A stretch of 39,408 bases of DNA from Candidatus Omnitrophota bacterium. Its GTDB lineage: Bacteria; Omnitrophota; Gorgyraeia; Zapsychrales; Zapsychraceae. Position numbers and translations under genes: made by a program. Under the pieces are notes generated by a model. It did not search any database. It was given only the letters and a program-made list of their open reading frames with translations, and was not told where the DNA came from. Location: assembly GCA_018062515.1 (NCBI GenBank), contig JAGOSC010000024.1, forward strand, positions 1 through 39,408, read 5' to 3'. Below are positions 30,630 to 37,971 of this stretch, piece by piece. The number at the start of each line of letters is the position of its first letter. Position 1 is the stretch's first letter.

Positions 30630-31138
30630 TATTGCGGACCTTTTTGTAACTGTTCGATCTTTTCTAAAACCGGATTAATCTTTTGTAATTCTTCTTTCGT
30701 GGCGTAGTCAACAATCAATTTCCCGTCGATATGATCCATTTCATGCAGAATGACGCGAGCCATTAAATTTTCAAATGTTTGCTCAATAATATTATTTTCG
30801 ATATCCATGTATTCAACCGTCACCGAGAACGGCCGAGTTACATTGATATGAACTTCCGGAATACTTAAGCATCCTTCTTCCAAAACCGCAGAGCCACTTT
30901 TCCTTTTAACGACGGGATTAATGACCGCGATAGGACCATCACCTATATCAGCGACGAGGATTCTCTGATTTATGCCGACTTGAGGAGCCGCTAAACCAAT
31001 TCCTTTTTGTTCCTGCATGGTTCTAATCATCGCCCTGATCAGCAATCTCTCGACGACACCGACTTCATCGACGTTTTTTGATTTCTTCCGCAGACAGGGA
31101 TCGCCATAAAGCCTGATTTTCAACTTAGGTAAGTTCAT
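30629..31138 (-). CDS. def: Peptide deformylase
   Basis: 169 residues with all three motifs: GIGLAAPQVG (46-55), EEGCLSIP (87-94, metal ligand Cys90) and HEMDH (132-136, with His132, Glu133, His136). It removes the formyl group from new proteins. It is coupled on both sides: TAATG overlap with lipA and an overlapping stop/start with panD. No fmt gene lies in the window, although def-fmt pairing is common elsewhere. Confidence 0.97.
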   Translation of the reverse strand: MNLPKLKIRLYGDPCLRKKSKNVDEVGVVERLLIRAMIRTMQEQKGIGLAAPQVGINQRILVADIGDGPIAVINPVVKRKSGSAVLEEGCLSIPEVHINVTRPFSVTVEYMDIENNIIEQTFENLMARVILHEMDHIDGKLIVDYATKEELQKINPVLEKIEQLQKGPQ

Positions 31139-31485
31139 TATTTCATTTTATTTTTTGGACCGAGAGGAATAACTTTTGTCTTAAGTGATTTGGCTTCTTG
31201 TTTATCAACAAAAACATAACTTAAAATATGAATTTTATCTCCAACTAAACCCAGCCGGGCGGCAGGTCCGTTAAGACAGATAATGCCGGAGCCTGGCTTA
31301 CCAGCGATGGCATAGGTGGTAAATCTCTCACCATTATTTAAATTCACAATCTGCACCTTTTGTCCGGGGATAATATCGGCTTTCGCGAGGATTTTTCCAT
31401 CGATGGTGATACTTCCTTCGTAATGAAGTTCAGCTTGGGTAATGGTGGCATAAGTAATTTTACAAAAACAAAATTCAATCATCAT
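31138..31485 (-). CDS. panD: Aspartate 1-decarboxylase proenzyme
   Basis: 115 residues. ITYATITQAELHYEGSITID carries the self-cleavage pair Gly24-Ser25, which yields the pyruvoyl cofactor. YAIAGKPGSGIICLNGPAAR holds the conserved downstream loop. The enzyme makes beta-alanine for pantothenate. Two ATGs in tandem (31485 and 31482) can start it; AGG lies six bases before the first. The N-terminus (MMIEFCFCKI) is atypically Cys-rich, with Cys6 and Cys8. Confidence 0.95.
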   Translation of the reverse strand: MMIEFCFCKITYATITQAELHYEGSITIDGKILAKADIIPGQKVQIVNLNNGERFTTYAIAGKPGSGIICLNGPAARLGLVGDKIHILSYVFVDKQEAKSLKTKVIPLGPKNKMK

Positions 31486-31542
31486 AATAATAACCTAACC
31501 TAAAATTTTATGGGCTGATTTGCGTATGCGAAATTCCATCGT

Positions 31543-31866
31543 TTATGAAATTTGCGGTTTAATTTTTACCAGGAGTTGATTCTTAGACATGGCCCCGACG
31601 ATCTGTTCGACCGGTGAACCGCTTTTAAAAATCAACATAGTAGGTATGGACATGATATTGTATTGCGCAGCTAATCCTTGGGCTTCGTCGACATTTACTT
31701 TTCCGACTTTTAAACGCCCATCTAATTCCTGCGCCAATTCTTCAATGATAGGACCGATCATCCGGCACGGACCGCACCATTCGGCCCAAAAATCCACCAG
31801 GACGGGAATTTGGGAATCAATGACTTCTGTTTTAAAATTTTGTTCTGTCAAATGAATCGCACCCAT
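31543..31866 (-). CDS. trxA: Thioredoxin
   Basis: A 107-residue classical thioredoxin with FWAEWCGPCRM (active site Cys31 and Cys34) and cis-proline SIPT (Pro75). It is cytoplasmic, with no signal peptide. AGGAG five bases before ATG 31866 is a strong ribosome-binding site. It follows a 155-base noncoding stretch with a promoter and a stem-loop leader, so it heads the run that continues with panD 57 bases later. Confidence 0.96.
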   Translation of the reverse strand: MGAIHLTEQNFKTEVIDSQIPVLVDFWAEWCGPCRMIGPIIEELAQELDGRLKVGKVNVDEAQGLAAQYNIMSIPTMLIFKSGSPVEQIVGAMSKNQLLVKIKPQIS

Positions 31867-31909
31867 AAACGCTCCTGTTCATCTTTTTTATTCCTCAATT
31901 GAAGGAAAT

Positions 31910-31943
31910 GACCTGCCTACCTTGCTTGCAAGGGGGTAAGGTC
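31910..31943 (-). other. Structured leader upstream of trxA
   Basis: The minus-strand leader can fold into a two-part hairpin: outer arms GACCT and AGGTC (31939-31943 with 31910-31914) and an inner stem CCTTG/CAAGG around a four-base loop. It lies 44 bases before the ATG. No known riboswitch class is recognised. It could also be a copy of a dispersed small repeat; no second copy lies in this window. Confidence 0.45.
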
Positions 31944-31985
31944 TGCCTTTGGCGGCTTTTACTATAATTAACAATATTAAAGTTT

Positions 31986-32014
31986 ATCATATACAGAATG
32001 ATCAGCCAAGGCAA
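31986..32014 (-). promoter_or_regulatory. Candidate promoter for trxA
   Basis: TTGCCT (32009-32014) is followed after 17 bases by TATGAT (31986-31991) on the minus strand, matching sigma-70-type elements at four and five of six bases. Transcription would start near 31979, giving a leader of about 110 bases that includes the hairpin. Confidence 0.5.
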
Positions 32015-32021
32015 GTATATT

Positions 32022-33086
32022 TTAGCTGAGCTTTATGGAGCTTTCTATGTGCCTTTTCCAGACATTCCAAACATGACCAGCCGTATGATTCTTTTGTTTT
32101 TCGCTAAACATTTTGCGCGTATTCTCAACCATGCGGTTATATAAGGACTCATTGGTAAGCAATTGAACACACGCGTCCGCGAATTGTTCAGTTTTTAGGG
32201 GTTCAACGACTATTGCGTTTTGACCATTAATGGCAAGATCTTTAATATCCCCCACATCCGGAACAATGAGAGGCAAACCAAATTGCATTGCTTCCAGCAA
32301 AACCGTGGGCAAGCCTTCCGTTTGAGACGTCATGATGAATATTTTAGAACGATTAAGATAATCATCGATTTTCTCCACAAATCCGAGGCGGTCGATATTT
32401 CCGGCTAAATCAAGCTCCTTGATTTTTCGAGTGACCATATCGCTAAGCGGTCCATCTCCAACCATAGCGAGTTTGACGTTTGGAATTTTCTTTCGGACCT
32501 TATCCAAAACATCTAAAAGGATATCTAATCGCTTCGCTTGGGTATAATATCCAACAAAAATAAGATCATAGATCTTTGGTTGTGAATTATTCTGAACATG
32601 ATTAAATTCATGAATATCCGGGGTGATAAAAACTTTATGATCATCCAAACCGGTTAAATCAAGGATGTGTTTTCTCGAATGATTTCCCCGAACACCAATC
32701 AAATCTGCCCGACGGAGAAAAAATTTAAATAAGCCCTTCCGACGATACTTATCCGGACTTTCAATGATCAACATAATCAGCGGTATACGAAAAATCATTT
32801 TTGCCAGCGCAACATAAACGCAATGGAAAATAAAATGAATGCCCATGAGACAGTTCACTTTTTGGGTCAAACAAAGATAAAAAATCATCCAAATACGGTA
32901 GAGTTCCGTCGTGATAATCGACTTTCTTAGAAGACTGGGCGGTGAATAACAAATTGTTTTGGGTAATTGGATGGGATATCGGCGGACTAGGAAAATTTGA
33001 TCAACACAATCCAGATGAATGATCGGATCCAGCGTCATTCTCAATTTATATTCGGAATTTAATCGTGCAGCGACGAGAATATTCAT
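32022..33086 (-). CDS. GT4-family glycosyltransferase (GT-B fold)
   Basis: 354 residues. The C-terminal Rossmann half has VGYYTQAKRLDILLDVL, AMVGDGPL, GFVEKIDDYLNRSKIFIMTS and the donor-site motif EGLPTVLLEAMQFGLPLIV, with the EX7E pair, followed by DVGDIKDLAINGQNA. This is typical of retaining GT4 enzymes using nucleotide sugars. The N-terminal half includes hydrophobic stretches for membrane association. It overlaps the DUF354 gene by ATGA, as in envelope glycan clusters. Sugar and acceptor are unknown. Confidence 0.9.
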   Translation of the reverse strand: MNILVAARLNSEYKLRMTLDPIIHLDCVDQIFLVRRYPIQLPKTICYSPPSLLRKSIITTELYRIWMIFYLCLTQKVNCLMGIHFIFHCVYVALAKMIFRIPLIMLIIESPDKYRRKGLFKFFLRRADLIGVRGNHSRKHILDLTGLDDHKVFITPDIHEFNHVQNNSQPKIYDLIFVGYYTQAKRLDILLDVLDKVRKKIPNVKLAMVGDGPLSDMVTRKIKELDLAGNIDRLGFVEKIDDYLNRSKIFIMTSQTEGLPTVLLEAMQFGLPLIVPDVGDIKDLAINGQNAIVVEPLKTEQFADACVQLLTNESLYNRMVENTRKMFSEKQKNHTAGHVWNVWKRHIESSIKLS

Positions 33087-34123
33087 GTTCTCATGTACCG
33101 GGCGGCATAATCTTCAATGAAATTAACCATAAAATCTGTCACATCCACTTTATCTTTCAGCATTTTATCTTTGCGGAGTTGAAATTCTTTTTTTAAGTCG
33201 GAAACAGCCAACCATTCCTTTACTTGAGCCAGCGCTCCATCCTGTTCATGATGGATAGACATCAATTGATATTGTTCAGCCTGTTCTTTCAGATAATTGT
33301 GCACCAGCGTACTTAAAAAAACCACTGGTGTTCCTAAAACTGCCGCCTCCGACGCCATCGTCGCACCTTCACCGATATACATATCGGCATAATACAATAA
33401 ATCGTGCATTTTCGTCGGGCTCACTGTCAGTTGATATTTTTCTAACTCTTGAGGCAACTTTCCTTCCGACGTGATGATCACTCGTCCCTGTTGGTTTAAT
33501 AAGTTAACCAAGTGTATCTTTCCTTCATCGCTAAAACCTTTTTGTCCGATATCATGAGTCGCTTCCCAAGAGATAAATCGGATAATAAATAGTTTTTTAT
33601 CCGGATTAATATTCAACTCATCCAAAACTTTTTTATTCGGCTGAAAACGATTTGGATGAAGATAAGCCAATTCATGATAACCATCGTAACGTATATGTTT
33701 TTTTCCAAAGTCACGACCAAAACAGCGAGGAGAAACAATTCGGTTAGCAAAAGGATAATACAAAATATGTTCCTTGATCGTCGCTTCAGTATCATTAAAA
33801 ATAATGGAATGTTTTCCTAACAATCGCGCGACATGTGTACAGCGAATAGATCCTAATCCCAAAAATAAATCAGGTTTGAAGGCTTTGACAGCTTTGAGCA
33901 ATTTCCCGTCGAGAATCGGCACGCTTAAAATTTTCCCGAATAATGATTTCCCTGTGCGACCTAAAAGAACATAATCCAGATGATAATCCTCAAGCAATTT
34001 TAAGGCGATATCCTTATCAGCAACGGTGATTAATATCTTATGCCCCTTTTTCTGGGCTTCCTGAATATAATATTTGAAGAAGTGGACGTGGGCGGGATGC
34101 CCGATATCGACGACAATACGCAT
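33083..34123 (-). CDS. DUF354-family protein, GT-B-like
   Basis: 346 residues. The start MRIVVDIGHPAHVHFFK, then FKPDLFLGLGSIRCTHVARL, SIIFNDTEAT and YIGEGATMASEAAVLGTPVVFL, are the conserved blocks of DUF354, a family with a UDP-GlcNAc epimerase/GT-B-like fold found mostly in archaea and candidate phyla. Function is unproven; the fold and its coupling to a GT4 gene suggest nucleotide-sugar handling or glycosyl transfer. No ribosome-binding site is visible before ATG 34123. Confidence 0.88.
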   Translation of the reverse strand: MRIVVDIGHPAHVHFFKYYIQEAQKKGHKILITVADKDIALKLLEDYHLDYVLLGRTGKSLFGKILSVPILDGKLLKAVKAFKPDLFLGLGSIRCTHVARLLGKHSIIFNDTEATIKEHILYYPFANRIVSPRCFGRDFGKKHIRYDGYHELAYLHPNRFQPNKKVLDELNINPDKKLFIIRFISWEATHDIGQKGFSDEGKIHLVNLLNQQGRVIITSEGKLPQELEKYQLTVSPTKMHDLLYYADMYIGEGATMASEAAVLGTPVVFLSTLVHNYLKEQAEQYQLMSIHHEQDGALAQVKEWLAVSDLKKEFQLRKDKMLKDKVDVTDFMVNFIEDYAARYMRT

Positions 34124-34150
34124 AAAAGACTTTTATTCTTTTCAAAATTG

Positions 34151-34180
34151 ATTGTAAGTTTGTATTTATAGTAATACCAA
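34151..34180 (-). promoter_or_regulatory. Candidate promoter for the DUF354-GT4 pair
   Basis: TTGGTA (34175-34180) and TACAAT (34151-34156) are separated by 18 bases on the minus strand, starting transcription about 20 bases before ATG 34123. A strong terminator just upstream isolates the pair from the previous gene, so a promoter here is expected. Confidence 0.45.
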
Positions 34181-34203
34181 CGCGTGTTTGTGTCTACTTT
34201 TTT

Positions 34204-34261
34204 GGAAGGAAAACAGGGGGAATGAAAGAAAATCGAGGCAGATTTGAACTTTTCATTCCCC
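34204..34261 (-). terminator. Two-part hairpin terminator overlapping the end of the preceding gene
   Basis: Arms at 34217-34227 and 34251-34261 are perfect 11-base complements (GGGGAATGAAA/TTTCATTCCCC); an inner AAATC/GATTT pair (34230-34234 with 34241-34245) closes a six-base loop. On the minus strand CTGTTTTCC follows. The upper arm includes the stop codon and last codons of the gene at 34253-34603. The U-run is short, so efficiency is uncertain. Confidence 0.65.
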
Positions 34262-34603
34262 GAGAGGGATTTGAACCGGGTTTAACTGCGGCATATCGGC
34301 GGGTTCTTCCTTGGATTGGGCTTCCGTAAATAAATCTTTGGCTTCGACGGACGTGTCATCTAATTTATCTAGGATGTATTCGGCAATTTCACGGGCTTCT
34401 TTATATTTCTGTTCTTCCATAAATCTTTTCCCATGATCCAGCAAATATTTAACTTTCTCGTCGCGGCTTTCAAGAGCTTCCAAATAGAGAATAGCATCCC
34501 CTGAACTCTTAACAGTCTCTTCTTCGGCTAGGGTTTTAAAGGGCGATCCCAGAAAAGCTTCTACAAAAAATGCTAGTATTAAGATTAATATTATTTTTCT
34601 CAT
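34253..34603 (-). CDS. Secreted small helical protein of unknown function
   Basis: 116 residues with a signal peptide (MRKIILILILAFFVEAFLGS, probably cut after LAEE or nearby) and a mature helical domain. KVKYLLDHGKRFMEEQKYKEAREIAEYILD looks like one TPR-type helix pair; an acidic, Pro-rich tail ends in NPVQIPLGE. It has no lipobox. The start overlaps the upstream gene's stop (ATGA). It could be a periplasmic TPR-like adaptor; I recognise no named family. Confidence 0.65.
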   Translation of the reverse strand: MRKIILILILAFFVEAFLGSPFKTLAEEETVKSSGDAILYLEALESRDEKVKYLLDHGKRFMEEQKYKEAREIAEYILDKLDDTSVEAKDLFTEAQSKEEPADMPQLNPVQIPLGE

Positions 34604-34881
34604 AATCTTTTTTTCATATTCTTTTTATCGACCGATAAATAAACGCTAACCGTCATGGATTTACCTAGAGGATCGTCGCCATGCGATACCTGCACGTATC
34701 CTTGACCTTGAATGTCAAAAAGATCGGTGTCTAAACGCTGCAGAGTCAATCTTTCGCGGATAATATTATCGACCACCTCAACTGCATTTCTAGCCTCCAC
34801 GACCTCAAAACCGCCCGGCCGTAGTTCTGTGTATACAACTCTAATTTCTTCTTTATTCTCCATAATTAAAATCTTTTTCAT
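34600..34881 (-). CDS. Receiver-like protein lacking phosphorylation residues
   Basis: 93 residues. The first half (KKILIMENKEEIRVVYTELR, then GFEVVEARNAVEVVDNIIRE) follows the first two beta-alpha units of a response-regulator receiver. The acidic pair has become Glu-Asn, and no D..MP acceptor block follows; instead the chain runs into VQVSHGDDPLGKSMTVSVYLSVDKK, which is strand-like and unrelated. So it is either a degenerate receiver or a fusion of its N-terminal half to another small domain. AAGGA four bases before ATG 34881 and an ATGA coupling to a secreted protein argue for real expression. Confidence 0.6.
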   Translation of the reverse strand: MKKILIMENKEEIRVVYTELRPGGFEVVEARNAVEVVDNIIRERLTLQRLDTDLFDIQGQGYVQVSHGDDPLGKSMTVSVYLSVDKKNMKKRL

Positions 34882-34967
34882 GATTCCTTTTTATCAAATA
34901 CGACATTAAAAGAAGATTAATTTACAATTAAAAAATTTCACAATGAAGATCGTTGAAAAATAAATGA

Positions 34968-36332
34968 TTAATCATTGATGCAGATTGTCTTTATATTTAC
35001 AAATTCACGGATGCCAAAACCTGATAATTCCCGTCCATATCCGGATTGCTTAATGCCTCCAAAAGGTAACCGCGGATCCGACTTTACGTAATCATTCACA
35101 AAACAACTTCCGGCGCGTATTTCCTGAACAGCAATCCGCTCACCGCGTTTTAAATTTTGTGTAAATACCCCCGAACCTAAACCAAACGGAGTATCGTTCG
35201 CGATATGAATGGCCTCTTCTTCATCGACCGCTTTAATAACCGAGGCGACGGGTCCAAATAATTCCTCATGATACGCCGGCATTCCCGGCTTAACATTGAT
35301 TAACACCGTCGGCGGATAAAAAGCGCCCGGATCATCGGGAATAAGTCCGCCTAATAAAAGCTGCGCGCCTTTTTCAATACTTTCAACAACTTGTTTATGG
35401 AGCTGATCGCGTAAATCATGCCGAGCTAAGGGTCCTAGCGTCACTTTTTTATCTAAAGGTTTTCCCATCTTATGTAAGTCCATTTTCTCGACAAATTTTT
35501 CTGTAAATCTCTTAAAGATTGATTCGACTACGATAAACCGCTTCGCGGCCACGCAGCTTTGTCCCGCATTGTTTAGGCGTGATGCCACACAACTCTCGAC
35601 GGAACGTTCTAAGTCGGCATCTTCCAAGATAATATAAGGATCACTGCCCCCTAATTCCAACACACATTTTTTAACCACCTCACCAGCTTGAGCTGCCACC
35701 TTTTGTCCCGCCTGTGTGCTGCCGGTCAATGTGACAGCTTGAATATATGGATGTTGAATCAAACGTTTTACATCTTTACTCGGTATGAGTGCACTGCGAA
35801 AAAGACCTTTTGGAAAACCGGCCTTCTTGAATACATCTTCAATCGCCAATGCGCATCCGCACACATTCGATGCATGTTTCAAAATAATGGCATTGCCCGC
35901 CATCAGCGTGGGAGCAGCACAGCGAAAGACTTGCCAAAAAGGAAAGTTCCACGGCATAATCGCCAGAATAATTCCTAATGGTTCATAACAGATAAAACTT
36001 TTTCTTGCCTCGGTCTTAACCAATTCGGATGCCAAATAATTCTTGGCCTCCTTCGCGTAAAAATTACATGCCCAGGCGCATTTTTCAATTTCCGCCTTCC
36101 CTTGCGAAAATGGTTTTCCCATTTCATTGGCCATAAGCCGCGCATATTTTTCTTTATTCTCGAGGAGAATAGCAGATGCCTTTTTCATTTTTTGGCCACG
36201 TTCAATAAAGGACAGCTTTTTCCATCCTTCGAAGGATTTCTGCGCCTGTTGAATCATAAGATCCGCTTCCGGAAGCGAGGTTTCCTGATATGATTTTATT
36301 TTCCTACCCGTCGCTGGATTTACGCTTTCCAT
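34968..36332 (-). CDS. NAD(P)-dependent aldehyde dehydrogenase (succinate-semialdehyde type)
   Basis: 454 residues from ATG 36332, chosen for its GAGGAGAG ribosome-binding site; a TTG at 36347 is weaker. Catalytic residues are in place: Asn129 (MPWNFPFW), Lys152, Glu226 (LELGGSDP) and Cys260 (NNAGQSCVAAKRF). SVNPATGRKI at the start and the short length match the GabD/Sad group that oxidises succinate semialdehyde or similar short aldehydes. The first 29 bases overlap the ThDP enzyme gene. Pairing with that enzyme suggests use of an aldehyde it makes or removes. Confidence 0.9.
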   Translation of the reverse strand: MESVNPATGRKIKSYQETSLPEADLMIQQAQKSFEGWKKLSFIERGQKMKKASAILLENKEKYARLMANEMGKPFSQGKAEIEKCAWACNFYAKEAKNYLASELVKTEARKSFICYEPLGIILAIMPWNFPFWQVFRCAAPTLMAGNAIILKHASNVCGCALAIEDVFKKAGFPKGLFRSALIPSKDVKRLIQHPYIQAVTLTGSTQAGQKVAAQAGEVVKKCVLELGGSDPYIILEDADLERSVESCVASRLNNAGQSCVAAKRFIVVESIFKRFTEKFVEKMDLHKMGKPLDKKVTLGPLARHDLRDQLHKQVVESIEKGAQLLLGGLIPDDPGAFYPPTVLINVKPGMPAYHEELFGPVASVIKAVDEEEAIHIANDTPFGLGSGVFTQNLKRGERIAVQEIRAGSCFVNDYVKSDPRLPFGGIKQSGYGRELSGFGIREFVNIKTICIND

Positions 36333-37971
36333 TTTTACTCTCCTCAATCTTTTTTAATTTCTTTATTAATTCGTCGTTTACTTTAGTATCAACGGGTATT
36401 TCAAAAACGCTTAATTCTCTTTTGCGAATGGAATGAGTTAACTGATCCCTAAGCTCTTTAACATTTTTGGGACGGTAGCCCTTAATTCCGAAACTTTCAG
36501 CGTAAGCTTTAAAATCAGGATTCGAAACTATTGTTCCAGTTGATCTTCCGCGGCTCATTTCTTGTTTCCAACTGATTAATCCGTAATCATTGTCATTAAA
36601 AATAATCGTCGTGAAACCTAATTTTAAGCGTTTCGCTGTTTCTAATTCTTGCGAATTCATCATGAATCCGCCGTCACCCATGGCCGCAACAATTCTTCGT
36701 TTCGGTTCATATAAAGCCGCTGCCACAGCACCGGGAAGTGCAATGCCCATACTCGCTAATCCGTTAGAAATAATTAACCCATTCGGACAACAAGCCGAAA
36801 AATTTCTGGCGATCCATATTTTATGCGTGCCAACATCGCTGATTAATAGATCATCATCTTTCATAATGCTCTGAAGAATATTCAAAACACCGGGAACCGT
36901 GAAGGCCTGATCCTTTTTTAAAGCGTAACTGGCAATGTCTTTTATCATTCGTTCACGGATAGGTTGATACCATTTGCTATAAAATTTACATTTATTTGCG
37001 TCTAATTTTTCATTAAGAACTTTGAGCGTGGCCGCAATATCAGCGACGATCTCGACTTGTGGTTGATAATGCGCGTAAACTTCCGCCGATGTGAAATCAA
37101 TATGAATAATTTTTTTATTTTTCTTGGGATTCCAGTGATTCGGCGCATACTCTGCAATATCATATCCAATCGTCAAGACCACATCCGCCTTTTCGACAGC
37201 TTCCATATTAATATCGCGAAAACCGAATCCAATCGTGAATAACATCTGCGGTGAATCCGTAACCGCACCTTGTCCCATAAATGTATGCAAGACAGGAATA
37301 TTATGTTTTTTAACTAAAAAATTAAGCTGCTCAGACGCTAACTTTCGAACAGCTCCATTACCGGCGATAATAATAGGATACTTGGCTTTCTTTAGTATGC
37401 TTATCGCCTCATCCAGTGCTTGATCATCCGGATCCGGCCGGCGTACGCGTTTACAAAGGATCGGTTCTCCGTCGACATCCATTCCGGCAACATCTTCTGG
37501 AAACTCAATATGCGTAGCTCCAGGTTTTTCACTCTCGGCGACTTTAAAAGCCTTGCGCACAATTTCAGGAATAACCTCGGGGCTAGAAATGGACGAGTTC
37601 CATTTTGTGATCGGACGGAAAAGTTCAACGAGATTAATATGTTGATGACTTTCTTTGTGGGTGCGTTTCAGATCTGATTGCGCGGATATAGCAACGACAG
37701 GACTCTTATCGAGATTTGCGTCCGCCACCCCGGTTACCAAATTAGTGGCTCCCGGCCCTAAGGTTGATAGACAAACACCTGCTCTCCCGCTCAATCGCCC
37801 CCATACATCGGCCATAAACGCGGCGCCTTGTTCATGCCTCGTCGGAATAAATTGAATAGTTGATTTTTCCAGAGAAAATAAAATATCTTCCGTTTCTTCG
37901 CCCGGAACGCCAAATATATATTTTACGCCCTCATTCTCCAAACATTTAACAAACAAATCCGAAGATTTCAC
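36304..37971 (-). CDS. Acetolactate synthase-like ThDP enzyme
   Basis: 555 residues with the three ThDP-enzyme domains. Glu47 in TRHEQGAAFMADVWGRL activates the cofactor; GDGGFMMNSQELETA to NDNDYGLISW is the ThDP/Mg site. ISAQSDLKRTHKESHQHINL and QEMSRGRSTGTIVSNPDF resemble catabolic acetolactate synthases (AlsS) and their sulfoacetaldehyde acetyltransferase cousins. No regulatory small subunit (IlvH/N) gene is adjacent, supporting a non-biosynthetic role. The start is a GTG overlapping the phosphodiesterase stop (GTGA). Confidence 0.85.
   Translation of the reverse strand: MKSSDLFVKCLENEGVKYIFGVPGEETEDILFSLEKSTIQFIPTRHEQGAAFMADVWGRLSGRAGVCLSTLGPGATNLVTGVADANLDKSPVVAISAQSDLKRTHKESHQHINLVELFRPITKWNSSISSPEVIPEIVRKAFKVAESEKPGATHIEFPEDVAGMDVDGEPILCKRVRRPDPDDQALDEAISILKKAKYPIIIAGNGAVRKLASEQLNFLVKKHNIPVLHTFMGQGAVTDSPQMLFTIGFGFRDINMEAVEKADVVLTIGYDIAEYAPNHWNPKKNKKIIHIDFTSAEVYAHYQPQVEIVADIAATLKVLNEKLDANKCKFYSKWYQPIRERMIKDIASYALKKDQAFTVPGVLNILQSIMKDDDLLISDVGTHKIWIARNFSACCPNGLIISNGLASMGIALPGAVAAALYEPKRRIVAAMGDGGFMMNSQELETAKRLKLGFTTIIFNDNDYGLISWKQEMSRGRSTGTIVSNPDFKAYAESFGIKGYRPKNVKELRDQLTHSIRKRELSVFEIPVDTKVNDELIKKLKKIEESKNGKRKSSDG

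Noticed and set aside
34240..34290. tRNA-like 3' end on the minus strand (GGTTCAAATCCCTCTCGGGG)
   Set aside because: The bases flanking TTCAAAT do not pair as a T-stem, no acceptor partner, anticodon arm or CCA fits, and the stretch encodes the C-terminus of the gene at 34253-34603 and part of a hairpin terminator.
34963..34976. Palindrome AATGATTAATCATT at the aldehyde dehydrogenase stop
   Set aside because: Only 14 bases, AT-rich, with no following U-run; too likely by chance to call an operator or terminator.
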